The notes under the pieces were generated by a model. It was not told the origin of the DNA, searched no databases, and saw only the letters and a list, made by a program, of their open reading frames with translations. Positions 22,997 through 33,462 of a stretch of DNA of 64,000 bases are shown piece after piece. The DNA lies in NCBI GenBank assembly GCA_026770025.1, contig JAMXDE010000055.1, positions 343,115 through 407,114 of the forward strand. Reading direction: 5' to 3'. Origin of the DNA: Craspedostauros australis (lineage: Eukaryota > Bacillariophyta > Bacillariophyceae > Mastogloiales > Achnanthaceae). Both the position numbers and the translations under genes were made by a program. Every line of letters starts with the position of its first letter. The stretch's first letter is position 1.

Positions 22997-23516
22997 GATG
23001 GCACCCACTGATGGCACCCACTGATGGCACCCACTGATGGCACCCACTGATGGCACCCACTGATGGCACCCACTGATGGCACCCACTGATGGCACCCACT
23101 GATGGCACCCACTGATGGCACCCACTGATGGCACCCACTGATGGCACCCACTGATGGCACCCACTGATGGCACCCACTGATGGCACCCACTGATGGCACC
23201 CACTGATGGCACCCACTGATGGCACCCACTGATGGCACCCACTGATGGCACCCACTGATGGCACCCACTGATGGCACCCACTGATGGCACCCACTGATGG
23301 CACCCACTGATGGCACCCACTGATGGCACCCACTGATGGCACCCACTGATGGCACCCACTGATGGCACCCACTGATGGCACCCACTGATGGCACCCACTG
23401 ATGGCACCCACTGATGGCACCCACTGATGGCACCCACTGATGGCACCCACTGATGGCACCCACTGATGGCACCCACTGATGGCACCCACTGATGGCACCC
23501 ACTGATGGCACCCACT
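22997..23516. repeat. 13-bp minisatellite GATGGCACCCACT, 40 perfect copies
   Basis: Exactly 520 bases of GATGGCACCCACT without an observed substitution. A 1-mismatch unit (AATGGCACCCACT) precedes it at 22984-22996, and a partial unit GATGGCA follows. The period of 13 is not a multiple of three, so on the minus strand all three frames are open and encode the same 13-residue repeat. Confidence 0.97.
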
Positions 23517-24060
23517 GATGGCATTTGGGATGACAGTTGTATCAAGGCATCATTGCATCATCAGGACTTGACTGACTATACTATCAATCAGATTGAAACA
23601 TGCTGCAGTCATGTGTGATGTTACCTAATCTCAATCTAGATGTTGACACATTTGGATCGGGCATAACAAGAGATCCAGAGAAAACGGGTTCCAATGACCT
23701 GTTCATTGGAACTCCTTCCTGCCAATACTCCTGGTCTCTCACCAAGAGAACAGCACCATGCGGCTGCACACATCAGTAAAGCTTTGTCTGGCTCCCAGCT
23801 TGACAAAGGGAGGATCCCATGGTACTGGAGGTATGCATCCCTAAGACCCCTTTTCGAGGGCAACCAACACAAAGTACCACACCAACAAGAATCAGAGCGT
23901 CGATGCTCACAATCCGCAGGTTTCTTCACTGATCAATTTTCCTCTCAACTGATGACTTGTGCACAGAAGAAAACACATCTGGACAGCCTGCAATCAAGAC
24001 TCTACCAACAGCAAACAACAGCAAGTCTTCAGACATATTGTGGGGGCTCTAGTGTTATTC
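23517..24060. other. Degenerate sequence between minisatellite and zinc-ribbon frame
   Basis: No intact gene. Bases 23565-23646 match 29382-29472 imperfectly (shared GACTATACT and ATCTAGATGTTGA blocks). The rest contains broken frames of protein-like composition that I cannot assign. Confidence 0.45.
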
Positions 24061-24599
24061 TCAAATGCTCTCACTGGTCATTTCTGAGCTGTCGGAAAAG
24101 TATCCGATTGGGTCATCAAGAACGGATGCCTTGGCATATTGAGATTCAAATGGGGCCAGGTCCATCATCTTGGATGCCTCACTAACCCTAATGTATTCCG
24201 GTGGCATTTGGAGCTGAATGCAGTGCTTGCAGATGGTTCTGGTTGAACCCACACTGCCGCAGTTGAGGCATGTACCCGTTCCGGTGCTTCTTGCAGTGGC
24301 ATTCATGATTTTTTCATGAAATGGTGCACTGAAGTAGCTCTCCTCATCCGAATCAATGCTGTCCTCAAGGTTCTCTGGTGGAGAGAACCTTGCCTTCTTG
24401 GCCATACGGCGATCCACCAAGGGCATCCCAAACTCGATGCCCCTCATGTCGTAGGTGCGCTTCGGCTTGATGCAACAAGCCTCGGCGCAGACACCGACAA
24501 GGTCTTCTCCATGCCCAAACTATCTTCTCCGTCAATGATAATGACAGTGGCCTCCTCCGACTCCAAGTGCTTCTGTGGGGACAGGTGGGGTTGACTCAT
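24061..24599 (-). pseudogene. Hypothetical protein with CxxC...CxxC zinc-ribbon-like motif, frame broken
   Basis: The ATG at 24599 opens a 51-codon frame beginning MSQPHLSPQKHLESEE that ends at a TGA at 24444-24446. A second frame takes over within it, at about 24,500, and reads VGVCAEACCIKPKRTYD and then 128 further residues to 24061. One frameshift or a very small intron therefore separates the two parts. The second part contains CLNCGSVGSTRTICKHC, a plausible C4 zinc ribbon, and a Ser/Asp/Glu-rich tail. I do not recognise the family. It lies 0.8 kb upstream of, and divergent to, the YR1 element, and could be an accessory gene of that element or an unrelated remnant. Confidence 0.45.
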
Positions 24600-25399
24600 T
24601 TTGTTCAATTTTCTTCAGTGCGTCTCTATATTTTACTACTGAGATGCAATGAGATGAAAAGAGATGCAAAGAGATAAAATGAGATACAGTGAGATACGGT
24701 GCGATGCAATGTGTTGTGATGGGCTGTGTTTGAGAGAGTGTTTCTGTTCGAGACGACTTACTTGTTGTTGATGCTCGCTGTTGCTGTGTTTTTTTTTCGT
24801 CGATTTTTGCCGTTTTTTGTTCTTGATGTTGTTGCCTGTAGCCTGTCGACTGATGCTCGATGCCTGGTGCCTGGTGCCTGCTGCCTGCTGCCTGATCAGT
24901 AGGTCAGAGAACGAGGGCTCGTTGCCGTGTTTTTGGTGATTATTGCTGTATTTTTTGTCTTGATGAAGTTGATTTTCTTCGTTTCCTTGGCGTTTTTGGT
25001 GCGTTTGGGAGTGTTTGATCGCGCTTCGTGGGATGTGTGCTTGGGCTGTCAGAGCACAGTATGTATGCTGGTGATTGGAGCAATGGTGCAAGTTGGTGAA
25101 CTATGAAACTTATCAGCATGAATATGAGATGCAATGATGTCCAAAAGTGGATTTCTGTGGCAAGCAAGGGAAGGGGGGAGGAATGTGGTAGATCTAGTGC
25201 TTCATTGTGTAGAATCCCATGAGTTCCATGAGTTCCATGAGCTCGTTGCCCTGAAAAAGCTGGCACTGTCGGAATGCTTTTGTGACAGGCATCGATCCCA
25301 AATTGTGAGCGGACACAACTGTGACTGACTCCCCATGGGACCCAGTCCTGAACAACAACACCAACAACAACAGCAATCGACCAGCACGCGCCATTTCAC
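24600..25399. repeat. Spacer with short tandem repeats
   Basis: Two simple arrays are visible: GAGATGCAAT-like units at about 24,645-24,715, and TGCCTGG/TGCCTGC units at about 24,850-24,895. ATGAGTTCC is repeated three times near 25,218-25,240. No gene is seen. The 5' untranslated part of YR1 probably begins near 25,400. Confidence 0.5.
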
Positions 25400-28295
25400 T
25401 TTTCAGACCACCTTGTGTCCCACTACCAACAGGCCACCCAGCTAGTGTCCATCCTTCTACAGGCCACACCAGCACCACCAATCCAGATCATCCCTAGCTA
25501 TCCACAAGCCAGCACCACCCATCCACCATGTCCCCAGCCATCCACAAGTCATCCACAAGTCATCCACAAGTCATTCACTTCCTCTCTACCAGCCTGAAAC
25601 CAGCCAAGTTGTCTATAGCCAGTAGCAACTAACCAACACATCTCTAGCCATCATTCATCACAACACAACCAACAAATTCAACTAATGCAGATGCCCCTGA
25701 TGTGCCAGCAGAGGAAAGGTTTCCAGGCACTGATGGGATGGTCAACTTTTTAACACTGTGAAGGACAATCGACAGATGCACCCCACACCCAAAGAGAAAC
25801 AAGAGTTGAACAGAATGGAGAAGCTAGTGGATAATTTCTTCCTTCACGGCACTCATGAAGGTGAAAACCTACCATATGACAGGCCAGACAAAGGCCCACA
25901 CAGAGACACCATGGACTTAAACCTACATGAGACCTGGGAGTAACTGCTCTCTGGAGATCAAATGGGAGCTTGCCTGGCTCTGTACATCACATGGGCTGTG
26001 TTGTACAGAATCCCTACCATCAGCCTCCACACCATTGTGGCCAAGGATGCAGAAGGGCATACAATGAAATCTCCAAGAGGTTCCCAGACTGGTGCACCAT
26101 CAACAATACAGATGCAGGGCTCAAGGTCCTCTCTCACAGCTCCCCAAACTTCTCCATTATCTACCACAACCTAGAAAGAATCAACATATGGCCAGCCCAG
26201 GCTGTACAGAGGTCAGAGCCACTCACACCCCCTGACATCAGAAGGCTGCAACAAGCTGCTCCTCCCACACCCAATGGATACAGAGATATTGCTCTGCTCT
26301 TCATTCCCTTTGAAACTGGAGCAAGGGACAAGGCAGCCATTGACAAAGCAATGAAGTGGCTCATGTACAACAAAGACACCAAACAGGATGTCATCTACTT
26401 CAAGTCACAGAAACGGGGCAGAGACTGACATGACACCAAGGGAGGCAGTGCTGAGTGTTGAAGCCTCTGTGGCCATGAGATGATATCTGAGAACATACAG
26501 ACTGCAGAAGTGGAACCACCCTGGCTATTTCTTTGGTATTGTCCAGACTGAACAGATTTGCAACAACATCAGAGCTCTCTGCTACTATGCAGGATACCCT
26601 GAGAGATACTTCTCTACTCATTCGGCTGCAAAAGGAAAGATCAACAATATCATTTGCAATTCCAAGCTGAAGGGTGAGGCAATCTCTGTGGGACCTGCTG
26701 ATGCTAGGATCATTGGAGACTACACCACCACAACAATGCACTGAGGCTATACTTCAGAAGCTTGTCAGATCGAGCTGATATGTATGTTGGGAAAATGATT
26801 CCGTGGACCTGCTGACAGTGGAGAAGCTTCATCCAGAGTTGCAGGGCAAGCTGCTCCCTGTGGTCAGACTATATCACTTGGTCACAGCCAATACCTTGTC
26901 TGAAAACATGAGACAAGAACTGGTTGAAATGGTCAATTGCCTCAAGTCAGACTCACCCACCAAGGTCACCATGGAGGGAATGACAGGCAAGGAGGTTCCT
27001 TCTCATATCTGGTGGACTCTGGTAAAAAGAATGAGAGACTGTGACTACCTTGGCAACTCCACCTATGAAATTGGAAGGGCCATCAAGACAGGCATGGGCA
27101 CAGATCATTTCAGAAGTGTTGGCAGGTGCTTGAGGTTCATGATGGCAACTGGTGTGCTCACCATCAACAAGCTCATGAAGTTGGCAGAATATGCCATGCT
27201 TGAGGCCAGTGAACACATGCTGATGTACTTCAGTTTGCCCAGGCTCAACAAGGGAGACAAGAGACAGTTCATCAAGAGACCCAAGACCAAGTTTGATGCC
27301 TTGGAGTCAACCAACATCAAGCTTTACATCAAAGGACTCAAGAACAGGCTCCAAATTGGTACAGAGGGTATTGTCATGGTGGCATCCACACAGTACAATG
27401 CAACCAAGCTCACTGACAACCAGGAGGCCATGACAAAGCAAGCAAAGCAGAGTGGCCAGAATGTGCATGAGACAGCTTTCCATTAAGTAGGACCAGATGC
27501 CAAGGTGGCAGATCAAGTCACTGCCCCAGTCTATGAATCATCTGATGAAGAAGAAGAGGAGGAGGTTGCCAAAGCCACAGCACCCATATATGAACCTTCT
27601 GATGAGGAAGATGAAGAACCAGTTTGGGTCATGGGAGGAGGCCCCAACTATGAGCCTTCTGATGAGGAGGAAAAAGAAGAGACATATCTTGATGTTCCAA
27701 GGAGACCACCACAGAAGCCTGAATCTCCACAGCATGATGATATGAAGTCCTCCTCCTCTGAAGGAGATGATTGCAGGGACAAAGGCTGGATGGATCCTGT
27801 GAATTCCACTGGTGGCTCTGGTGAGTCATTGATTCCTTCCTCATCTGAGGTGGAGAGTGATGACAACAACTCTTCCCATTTTGCTTCATGTCTCCCCAAG
27901 ATGATCCAAATTCATGACATTGACAGTGAAGATGATGGCGGAAAACCATCTGCCATCATTTCACACTCTGCATCTCCTTTGAAGAGGCCACACAGGGCAA
28001 CCAGGGCTGCACCTCATGCCCAACACATTGCAACCATGTCAGTTGCTGCAACAATGAATGAGAACATGCAACAGAGCATACGAAAGCAACGCAGAAAGAT
28101 AGAGAAGCTTGAGCAGAAGCGCACTGGCCTTGAAACAGCCAACACAGTGATGCAGGAGCACATGAAAGGATATACTTCTCTTCTCCAACAGATCTGGGTT
28201 CTCAAGATGTAAAAAGAGAAGTTGGAGAAAACCATTGCAGTGTTCCAAGGTGATGAAAGCAATGAAACCAGTGGCAACTATATGCATAACCAACT
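25400..28295 (+). mobile_element. Crypton-like tyrosine recombinase element YR1, decayed
   Basis: The 5' part (about 25,430-25,690) is rich in CCATCC/CCACAAG units and resembles the 5' part of YR3. Protein then appears in pieces. About 25,758-25,943 reads QMHPTPKEKQELNRMEKLV. About 25,970-26,428 carries the recombinase core with FETGARDKAA, ending in a frameshift. 26,800-27,486 holds the C-terminal half of the recombinase part. 27,505-28,212 has acidic YESSDEE-type repeats and then a coiled coil (RRKIEKLEQKRTGLETAN). The stop TAA at 27484 lies between the last two in the same frame. The HxxR catalytic motif has become HSAAK near 26,615, so the enzyme is dead even apart from its stops. The final nonsense codon at 28210 truncates the coiled coil relative to YR3. 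Confidence 0.75.
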
Positions 28296-29381
28296 AGCAG
28301 TACTTACCATCAATGTATATGTGCATTCCACATTGTTTTCATGGAGCATGTGCATGGGCTGGGGGATATGTGAGTATCACTTGTTGTGGCAGTGCGAGTC
28401 CTTCCCCCCTCCTCACCCTGCAGTCAGCCATGTCATGGGACTGCAGCCATCCATACATGAGGGGTGGCATATGTGGGAGTGGTCAGGTAACAAGGTAGTC
28501 CAAGTGGGATCAACATGAGTTGATTCTATTCAATCGTGATACTTTGATTGGGAGGTGCGGCAATAATGGATATCACCACAAAGTTGTACACCCGATTGCC
28601 AACAGACATTAAAGTTGTCGAGTTCAGCCTGTTCGTGGAGACATTCTTCCATCACAACATGAATCTGTCACACCTGCTGCAACATTCTCCATGTTTTCGT
28701 TCAGTATGTTGACTGCATTCGTTCGTTGGGGACCAAGATGACATGTCTGTCTTGTGCGAAACTCCACGATCGGTTGGGAAGTTTGATTCCTCCCTTCTTG
28801 GGAGTACTTCACGTGTGTGGTTGGTGGTGGATGAATCCGATAGGTGAAGTTGGAGATGTTTGGTGTTTGTTGTTGTTCTAAGTTAGTTGTAGTCAATTGA
28901 TGATTGAGTTTGAATTATGAGATGATGATCTCCTATTTCTAATGATGGTGCCTATTGCACGGTTGCTAACGTGCTGCTCGATTACCTCGTGGTTTCTCTC
29001 GCAGTCTTTCCTAAAACATTGCCCAAGATGGCATGTTGATTTACACGATATCTCGTGTTATTCTTGCCCTTGGGTCTTTCTTCATCTCTCCTGGTCTTGC
29101 CTAATCTTGATCTCTGTTTGATCACATATGGATTGATCCGTCTACGTCGACGAGGTGCATGCATCACCTCTGACGATGTTGTTCTGGATCCTAAATGTTG
29201 TTGCCACGTGCTCAATGATGCACTCGGCTTTGCTAGACAAGTCAGCATACCATGACTAAAATATAATCTTGATTCCGAGGATCACAATGACCGATCCTCT
29301 GGCGTCATACGATGATGCCAGTGCCTACGTCAGGTTCGATGACTGTAGTGACTGAATCTCAATCGTGTAATCAAGACTCAC
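28296..29381. other. Spacer with LTR-like fragment
   Basis: No convincing gene. Bases 28548-28565 (TTGGGAGGTGCGGCAATA) also occur at 46104-46121 and, inverted, inside both LTRs of the full-length copia. This stretch therefore probably contains an old LTR remnant whose limits I cannot set. Confidence 0.4.
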
Positions 29382-29472
29382 TCGACTATACTCTCAAATC
29401 GAGTCGAATCAAAAATAGTGAATCATGTTTTAGTCATGGGAGATGGGTACCTAATTTCGATCTAGATGTTGA
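29382..29472 (+). repeat. Second copy of an imperfect ~85-bp repeat
   Basis: It shares GACTATACT, TACCTAAT and ATCTAGATGTTGA blocks in the same order with 23565-23646. The two copies are direct repeats flanking the YR1 region and may mark ends of an insertion or simply be a dispersed repeat. Confidence 0.45.
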
Positions 29473-29523
29473 TAACAAACACACAACACCTCACACCAAC
29501 GCACACACAACAACAACACAACA

Positions 29524-30600
29524 ATGGTGGGCTCTGATGTCCGCTTTTACAAAGATGGGCCTGATGCGGCTGCCTTGATGAAGGCACTAATTGACGACCC
29601 AACAAAATGGAACTGGGAGCCAGAACCTCTGCATCTCCACCATTCATTTCTACGCAAGTATGATTCCAAAAAAAATGTTCGGACTCTATGTGACTTCAAA
29701 CGAAGTTTGGTCAAAAGGAACTTGTTCCACAGTAAGTGCACATGTGGTTGAAGTGGTTCTGTGTTGATGTGTGTGCTGAAGCCTCTGTTCTCTGACCACC
29801 ATGTGATCAAGCATCATTTGCGTACAACATTGCCATTCCACCCACGTCTCACCCCTTGCCTTTCTCTGTTTGTGATACACACCAACATGTGTGGTTTGCA
29901 CATTGCAAATGCAACAAAGTGGATGGCCAGCCCCATCAGATCTCTCAATCAAAGATTGGAGCCAAGCTCCGTCCACTTGACAACATGGACACCACGACAT
30001 CCACCTCTGACAACCACAACCACAACCACAGCAACAACATATCCAACACAGAAAAGAGAACCAACAAGGAGCATAGTCACAGCCATGCAGCAAGACTCAG
30101 AAGTCCATGCTGTCACAACCACCAGAGGGCACTCAAGCACACCCCAGCTTCAACCCCATGCTGCAGAGGATACTGACAGCAGTGTCCAGAGCATGTCGGA
30201 TGCTTCAAGCCATGATTCCGATGTTGTGGACAGTGACTCCAACCGCGACATTGGATATGTTGGAGTGAAACTTGAGCCAGTGTCGCCCCCCACACAAGGA
30301 TCCACCCAGTGGCCCCCCCATCACTGCAAGGTTTCAACGTTTCTTCAACCTTCCAGAGGAGCAACGTGTCACACAGTTCTGCAAACTTCGTCGAACCATA
30401 GAGGTGTTTCACACAACACAAGTGTGGAGGCCTCCTGGTGAGAAGTATCGGATGATTGGTGTGGACTTCCACATGCCAGCCTGCATCACCAAACGTGATG
30501 CAACTGTCACAATTGAGAACCAAAAGGTTGGCGGCGTACCCCGCATGTTCCTTGTCCCCATCTACAAACCACCAGAGGCTTTTGGAAAGGATGGGAGCAT
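29524..30600 (+). CDS. SR1: unrecognised small-gene family member, joined to YR2 at its 3' end
   Basis: The ATG at 29524 opens exon 1 (29524-29731), which ends at a clear GTAAGT donor. It reads a module DAAALMKALIDDP ... HHSFLRKYDSKKNVRTLCDFKRSLVKRN, similar in layout to modules in SR3 and SR4. After an intron with an uncertain acceptor, a Thr/His/Ser-rich region follows, with DASSHDSDVVDSDSNRDIGYVGVKLEPV. The frame breaks at runs of six C (about 30,287 or 30,313) and continues as FQRFFNLPEEQRVTQFCKL and RMIGVDFHMPACITKRDATV until about 30,600. There it meets the antisense tail of YR2. Function is unknown. The KLEP and DSDVVDSDS stretches are disordered, so a nuclear or DNA-associated role is possible but only a guess. 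Confidence 0.45.
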
Positions 30601-31909
30601 TGTTGATGTCATGCTCCCGCATCTCTGCAGTCATGGCGCTGCTGGACTTGAGGAAGTGAGGCCTCACAATGGGCTGAAGCTTCCCCTTGAGTTCTGGATG
30701 CAGCTGCTCAACTGTCAGTTCTGACATGTCGTCAATCTGGCCCACATACATGTCAGCTCTGTCAGAGAGACTGTGGAAGTAGAGGTGCATTGCATTGGAG
30801 GTGGTGGTATAGTCCCCAATGATGCGAGCATCGGCATCACCAGAGGATATTGGCAGTTTGTGTAACTTGGCCTTGCACATTTCATCATCGATGCGGCCTG
30901 TGCGAGGCGAGTGGGCAGAGAAGAACCTCTTGGGATACCCCGCAAGGAGGCAGAGATTGCTTGTGATGTTGTTGATCCTTTTGGTGCTTGCAACTCCAAA
31001 GAGCTTGTCCGGATGCTTCCAAAGCTGGTTTTTGTGGCTTTTGAGGAATCTTGCCATTGCCACTGAAGCTTTCTCGGTTAGTACAGCCTCTAGCGGTGCC
31101 ATGTCTGTTTCAGCCTTCTTCTGGGAGGCAAAGTAGATGATGTAGCGCTTGGTATTGTGGTCGTACTTTGGCCATTTCATTGCCTTGCCCACCGCGGCCT
31201 TTCCTCTTGCTCCTGTCTCGAAGAGGAAGTAGAGAAGAGCAATGTCACAGTACCCATTTGGTGTTGGGTGTGTTGCAAGCTGTAGACGCCGGATGTCAGG
31301 GAGGGTGATTGGCTCTGCTCGTTGCACATTCTGTGCTGACCTGATGCAGATCCGCTTGAGGTTCGTGTAAACGATGGCAAAGTGTTCAGAGTCCTTTCCA
31401 AGCTGCTTGAGGCCTGCAGCCGCGTTGTAGGTGTCGGTCCAACCCTTGAAGCGTTGAGTGATCTCATGGAAGGCCATCTGAGCATCCTTGGCCACGATGG
31501 TCAGCAGGCTTATTGTTGGTACACGATAGAGTACCACCCAGGTGATGTAGAGTGCCAGACAGGAACCCAATGCATCATTGGGGAACATTGTCTCCCATGT
31601 TTGCTGCTTGGTGAAGTCCACAGGATCCCGGTTGGGATTGTTGTCTGCTCGATGGTCTTTGAAGACAATATCTTCCCAGTCGTTGTGCTCAAAGAAGTCA
31701 TCAATCAGCTTGCGCATCCTGTGGAGTTCTTGCTTCTCCTTGGGGCGCAGAAAGATTTGTGGATCAACCCTCACCATGTTAAAGAAGCCAAACATGGTGT
31801 GAGTGTCTGGAAAGAGATCATCCAGCAACTCACGCATGATATCATCATCCCTTGGGTTGGCATTGTTGGCTTTTTCAGCCATGTTGGCATTGGTGTTGCA
31901 GTCAGTCAT
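30600..31909 (-). CDS. YR2: Crypton-like tyrosine recombinase, catalytic part intact, C-terminus missing
   Basis: This is the best preserved recombinase core in the window. From the ATG at 31909 (MTDCNTNANMAEK) an uninterrupted frame of about 430 recombinase residues contains the tyrosine-recombinase set. These are Arg in FETGARGKAA (about 31,190-31,220), Lys in YFASQKKAET, HxxR as AHSPRTGR (about 30,893-30,918), GDYTTTSN where most integrases have GH, and the putative nucleophile Tyr in MHLYFH (about 30,775). Near 30,620-30,590 the YR homology ends and the frame runs on into the reverse complement of SR1. The acidic and coiled-coil C-terminus seen in YR1 and YR3 is therefore absent. The recombinase would cut and rejoin DNA through a Tyr-DNA intermediate. 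Cryptons mobilise this way without a transposase or reverse transcriptase. Confidence 0.75.
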
Positions 31910-31940
31910 GGTGTGATGTACTGTGCTGTGATATGCCGTG

Positions 31941-32013
31941 TTGTGTTTGTGTTTGTGTTTGTGTTTGTGTTTGTGTTTGTGTTTGTGTTTGTGTTTGTGT
32001 TTGTGTTTGTGTT
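31941..32013 (+). repeat. TGTGTT hexamer array
   Basis: About 12 consecutive copies of the hexamer, reading His-Lys repeats on the minus strand immediately upstream of the YR2 start. It is probably untranslated leader. Confidence 0.9.
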
Positions 32014-32764
32014 GTGATGCAACTTGGTGTGGCTTGTTGCGATACGTTGTGATGTGTTCCAGTGTGGTGTATTGCAATGGTGGTTCAGCTAGGATCAGCT
32101 TTGCTTGTTGTGGGTGACAGATCGATGGAGTGGCTCACAGTCAATCTCCTGTTGATGGGGCAAGTGATTCTGTGCTGGGAATCACAGATACTATGAAACC
32201 GCATGAAGATCAGCAGCAAGGTAATGCCATACCAAATGAAGATCAGCAGCATGTCAGTGGCACAACAGGTGAAGAGAATTTTACAAGTGGAACAATGAAT
32301 GTAGAGTATGAATGCAAAAGTGGAGATGGGAAATTGTGTGACAAGATGGAAATCTTGGTCTCATAATTTGCCATCGAGAACAACAAACGAGAACAACAAC
32401 AAAACAAAATAAAAATAAAGCATAATTTGTGTGAAACAAGGACTCTCAATTTACGCCAAGTGGATTTCTTAACACACTTCGAAGTGGCAGAAAAGAAACC
32501 ACTTCAGGACAGACAAGATCAGCCCAAGACAGTTGGAAGCTGAGCAGGGATTGTAACTGAACCAACATCAGTACAGATCCAGAACAAGAGAGAGACAGTC
32601 ACATCCGAATTGATCTGAATACAAGATCAGACAACAGGAAAGAGGAATACCCAAGAGAAGCTGGCACTTCACTGAAAACGAGTCAGTGAGACAGAGAGAA
32701 GCAAGCAATCAACTGAGCAAGTCAGTGAGCAAGCAGGAGGAAAAGAATCGAAGCAAGACAGCAA
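32014..32764. other. Spacer, possible gene tail and copia leader
   Basis: A frame at 32130-32366 (+) with SDSVLGITDTMKPHEDQQQG composition could be the tail of a broken gene. Bases 32,400-32,764 are purine-rich with no stop-free frame and look like the untranslated leader of the following copia gag. Nothing else is seen. Confidence 0.35.
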
Positions 32765-33130
32765 GTGATCAACACCATGATGACTGAAACATCTACGACA
32801 GGAGAAACATCTCTCCGAGTGATTCTATTCGATGGAAAGCAGGATGGTTGGCGTTACTGGGAGATGCGCTTCATGGCGAATGCATCATTGCTGGACCTGG
32901 ACAACATCTACCTTGGGATCGATGAAATCCCAACTGCAGCGATGGTGAAGCTCTCAGGATCAACAGCAGAGACCAAGGCGGACTACAAGAGGGCAAAGAA
33001 GTCCTTCAACTTCTTGCTGATGTGTATTGACACTTCAACTGATGCCGGAAAGGTAGCCTCAGAGATCTTCAACAACTCATGGAACAACGACCATCCAACC
33101 GGAAACGCGAAGCAGGCTTGGGACAGCCTC
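32765..33130 (+). pseudogene. Ty1/copia gag N-terminal fragment, cut by YR3
   Basis: The frame reads LRVILFDGKQDGWRYWEMRF and continues to NAKQAWDSLR, the W-rich N-terminal half of a copia Gag (UBN2-like). At about 33,131 the sequence changes abruptly to the CCATCCCAGCT-rich 5' part of the YR3 element. The rest of the element is not found downstream, so this is a fragment. Confidence 0.75.
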
Positions 33131-33462
33131 CGTCCAGTATCAAGCCATCCCAGCTTGTGTACAGGCACCACTGACCATCCCAGCTCATCCCCATCCAGTA
33201 TCAAGCCATCCCAGCTCGTCTCCATCCAGTATCAAGCCATCCCAGCTCGTCTCCATGCAGTATCAAGCCATCCCAGCTTGTGTACAGTCACCACTGACCA
33301 TCCCAGCTTGAGTCCATCCAGCATCAAGCCATCCCAGCTCTTGCCCAGCCACTACATCCATCCAGCAACAAGCCATCCACCTTCATCCCTACCACCCTGG
33401 AACCAGCCAGGTTGCTTCTATCCAATAGCAACCAACAGGCACATTTCAATCCAGAAGTCATC

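Noticed and set aside
22997-23516. Possible CRISPR array or satellite-like regulatory array
   Set aside because: There are no spacers; the units are strictly head-to-tail with a 13-bp period.
22859-23545. Three overlapping minus-strand frames of 180-230 codons
   Set aside because: They are the 13-bp minisatellite read in its three frames. There is no coding evidence outside the array.
24061-32077. A composite element bounded by the ~85-bp direct repeats at 23565 and 29382
   Set aside because: The repeats are too diverged, no target duplication was seen outside them, and the interior mixes several decayed items. It is kept only as a repeat annotation.
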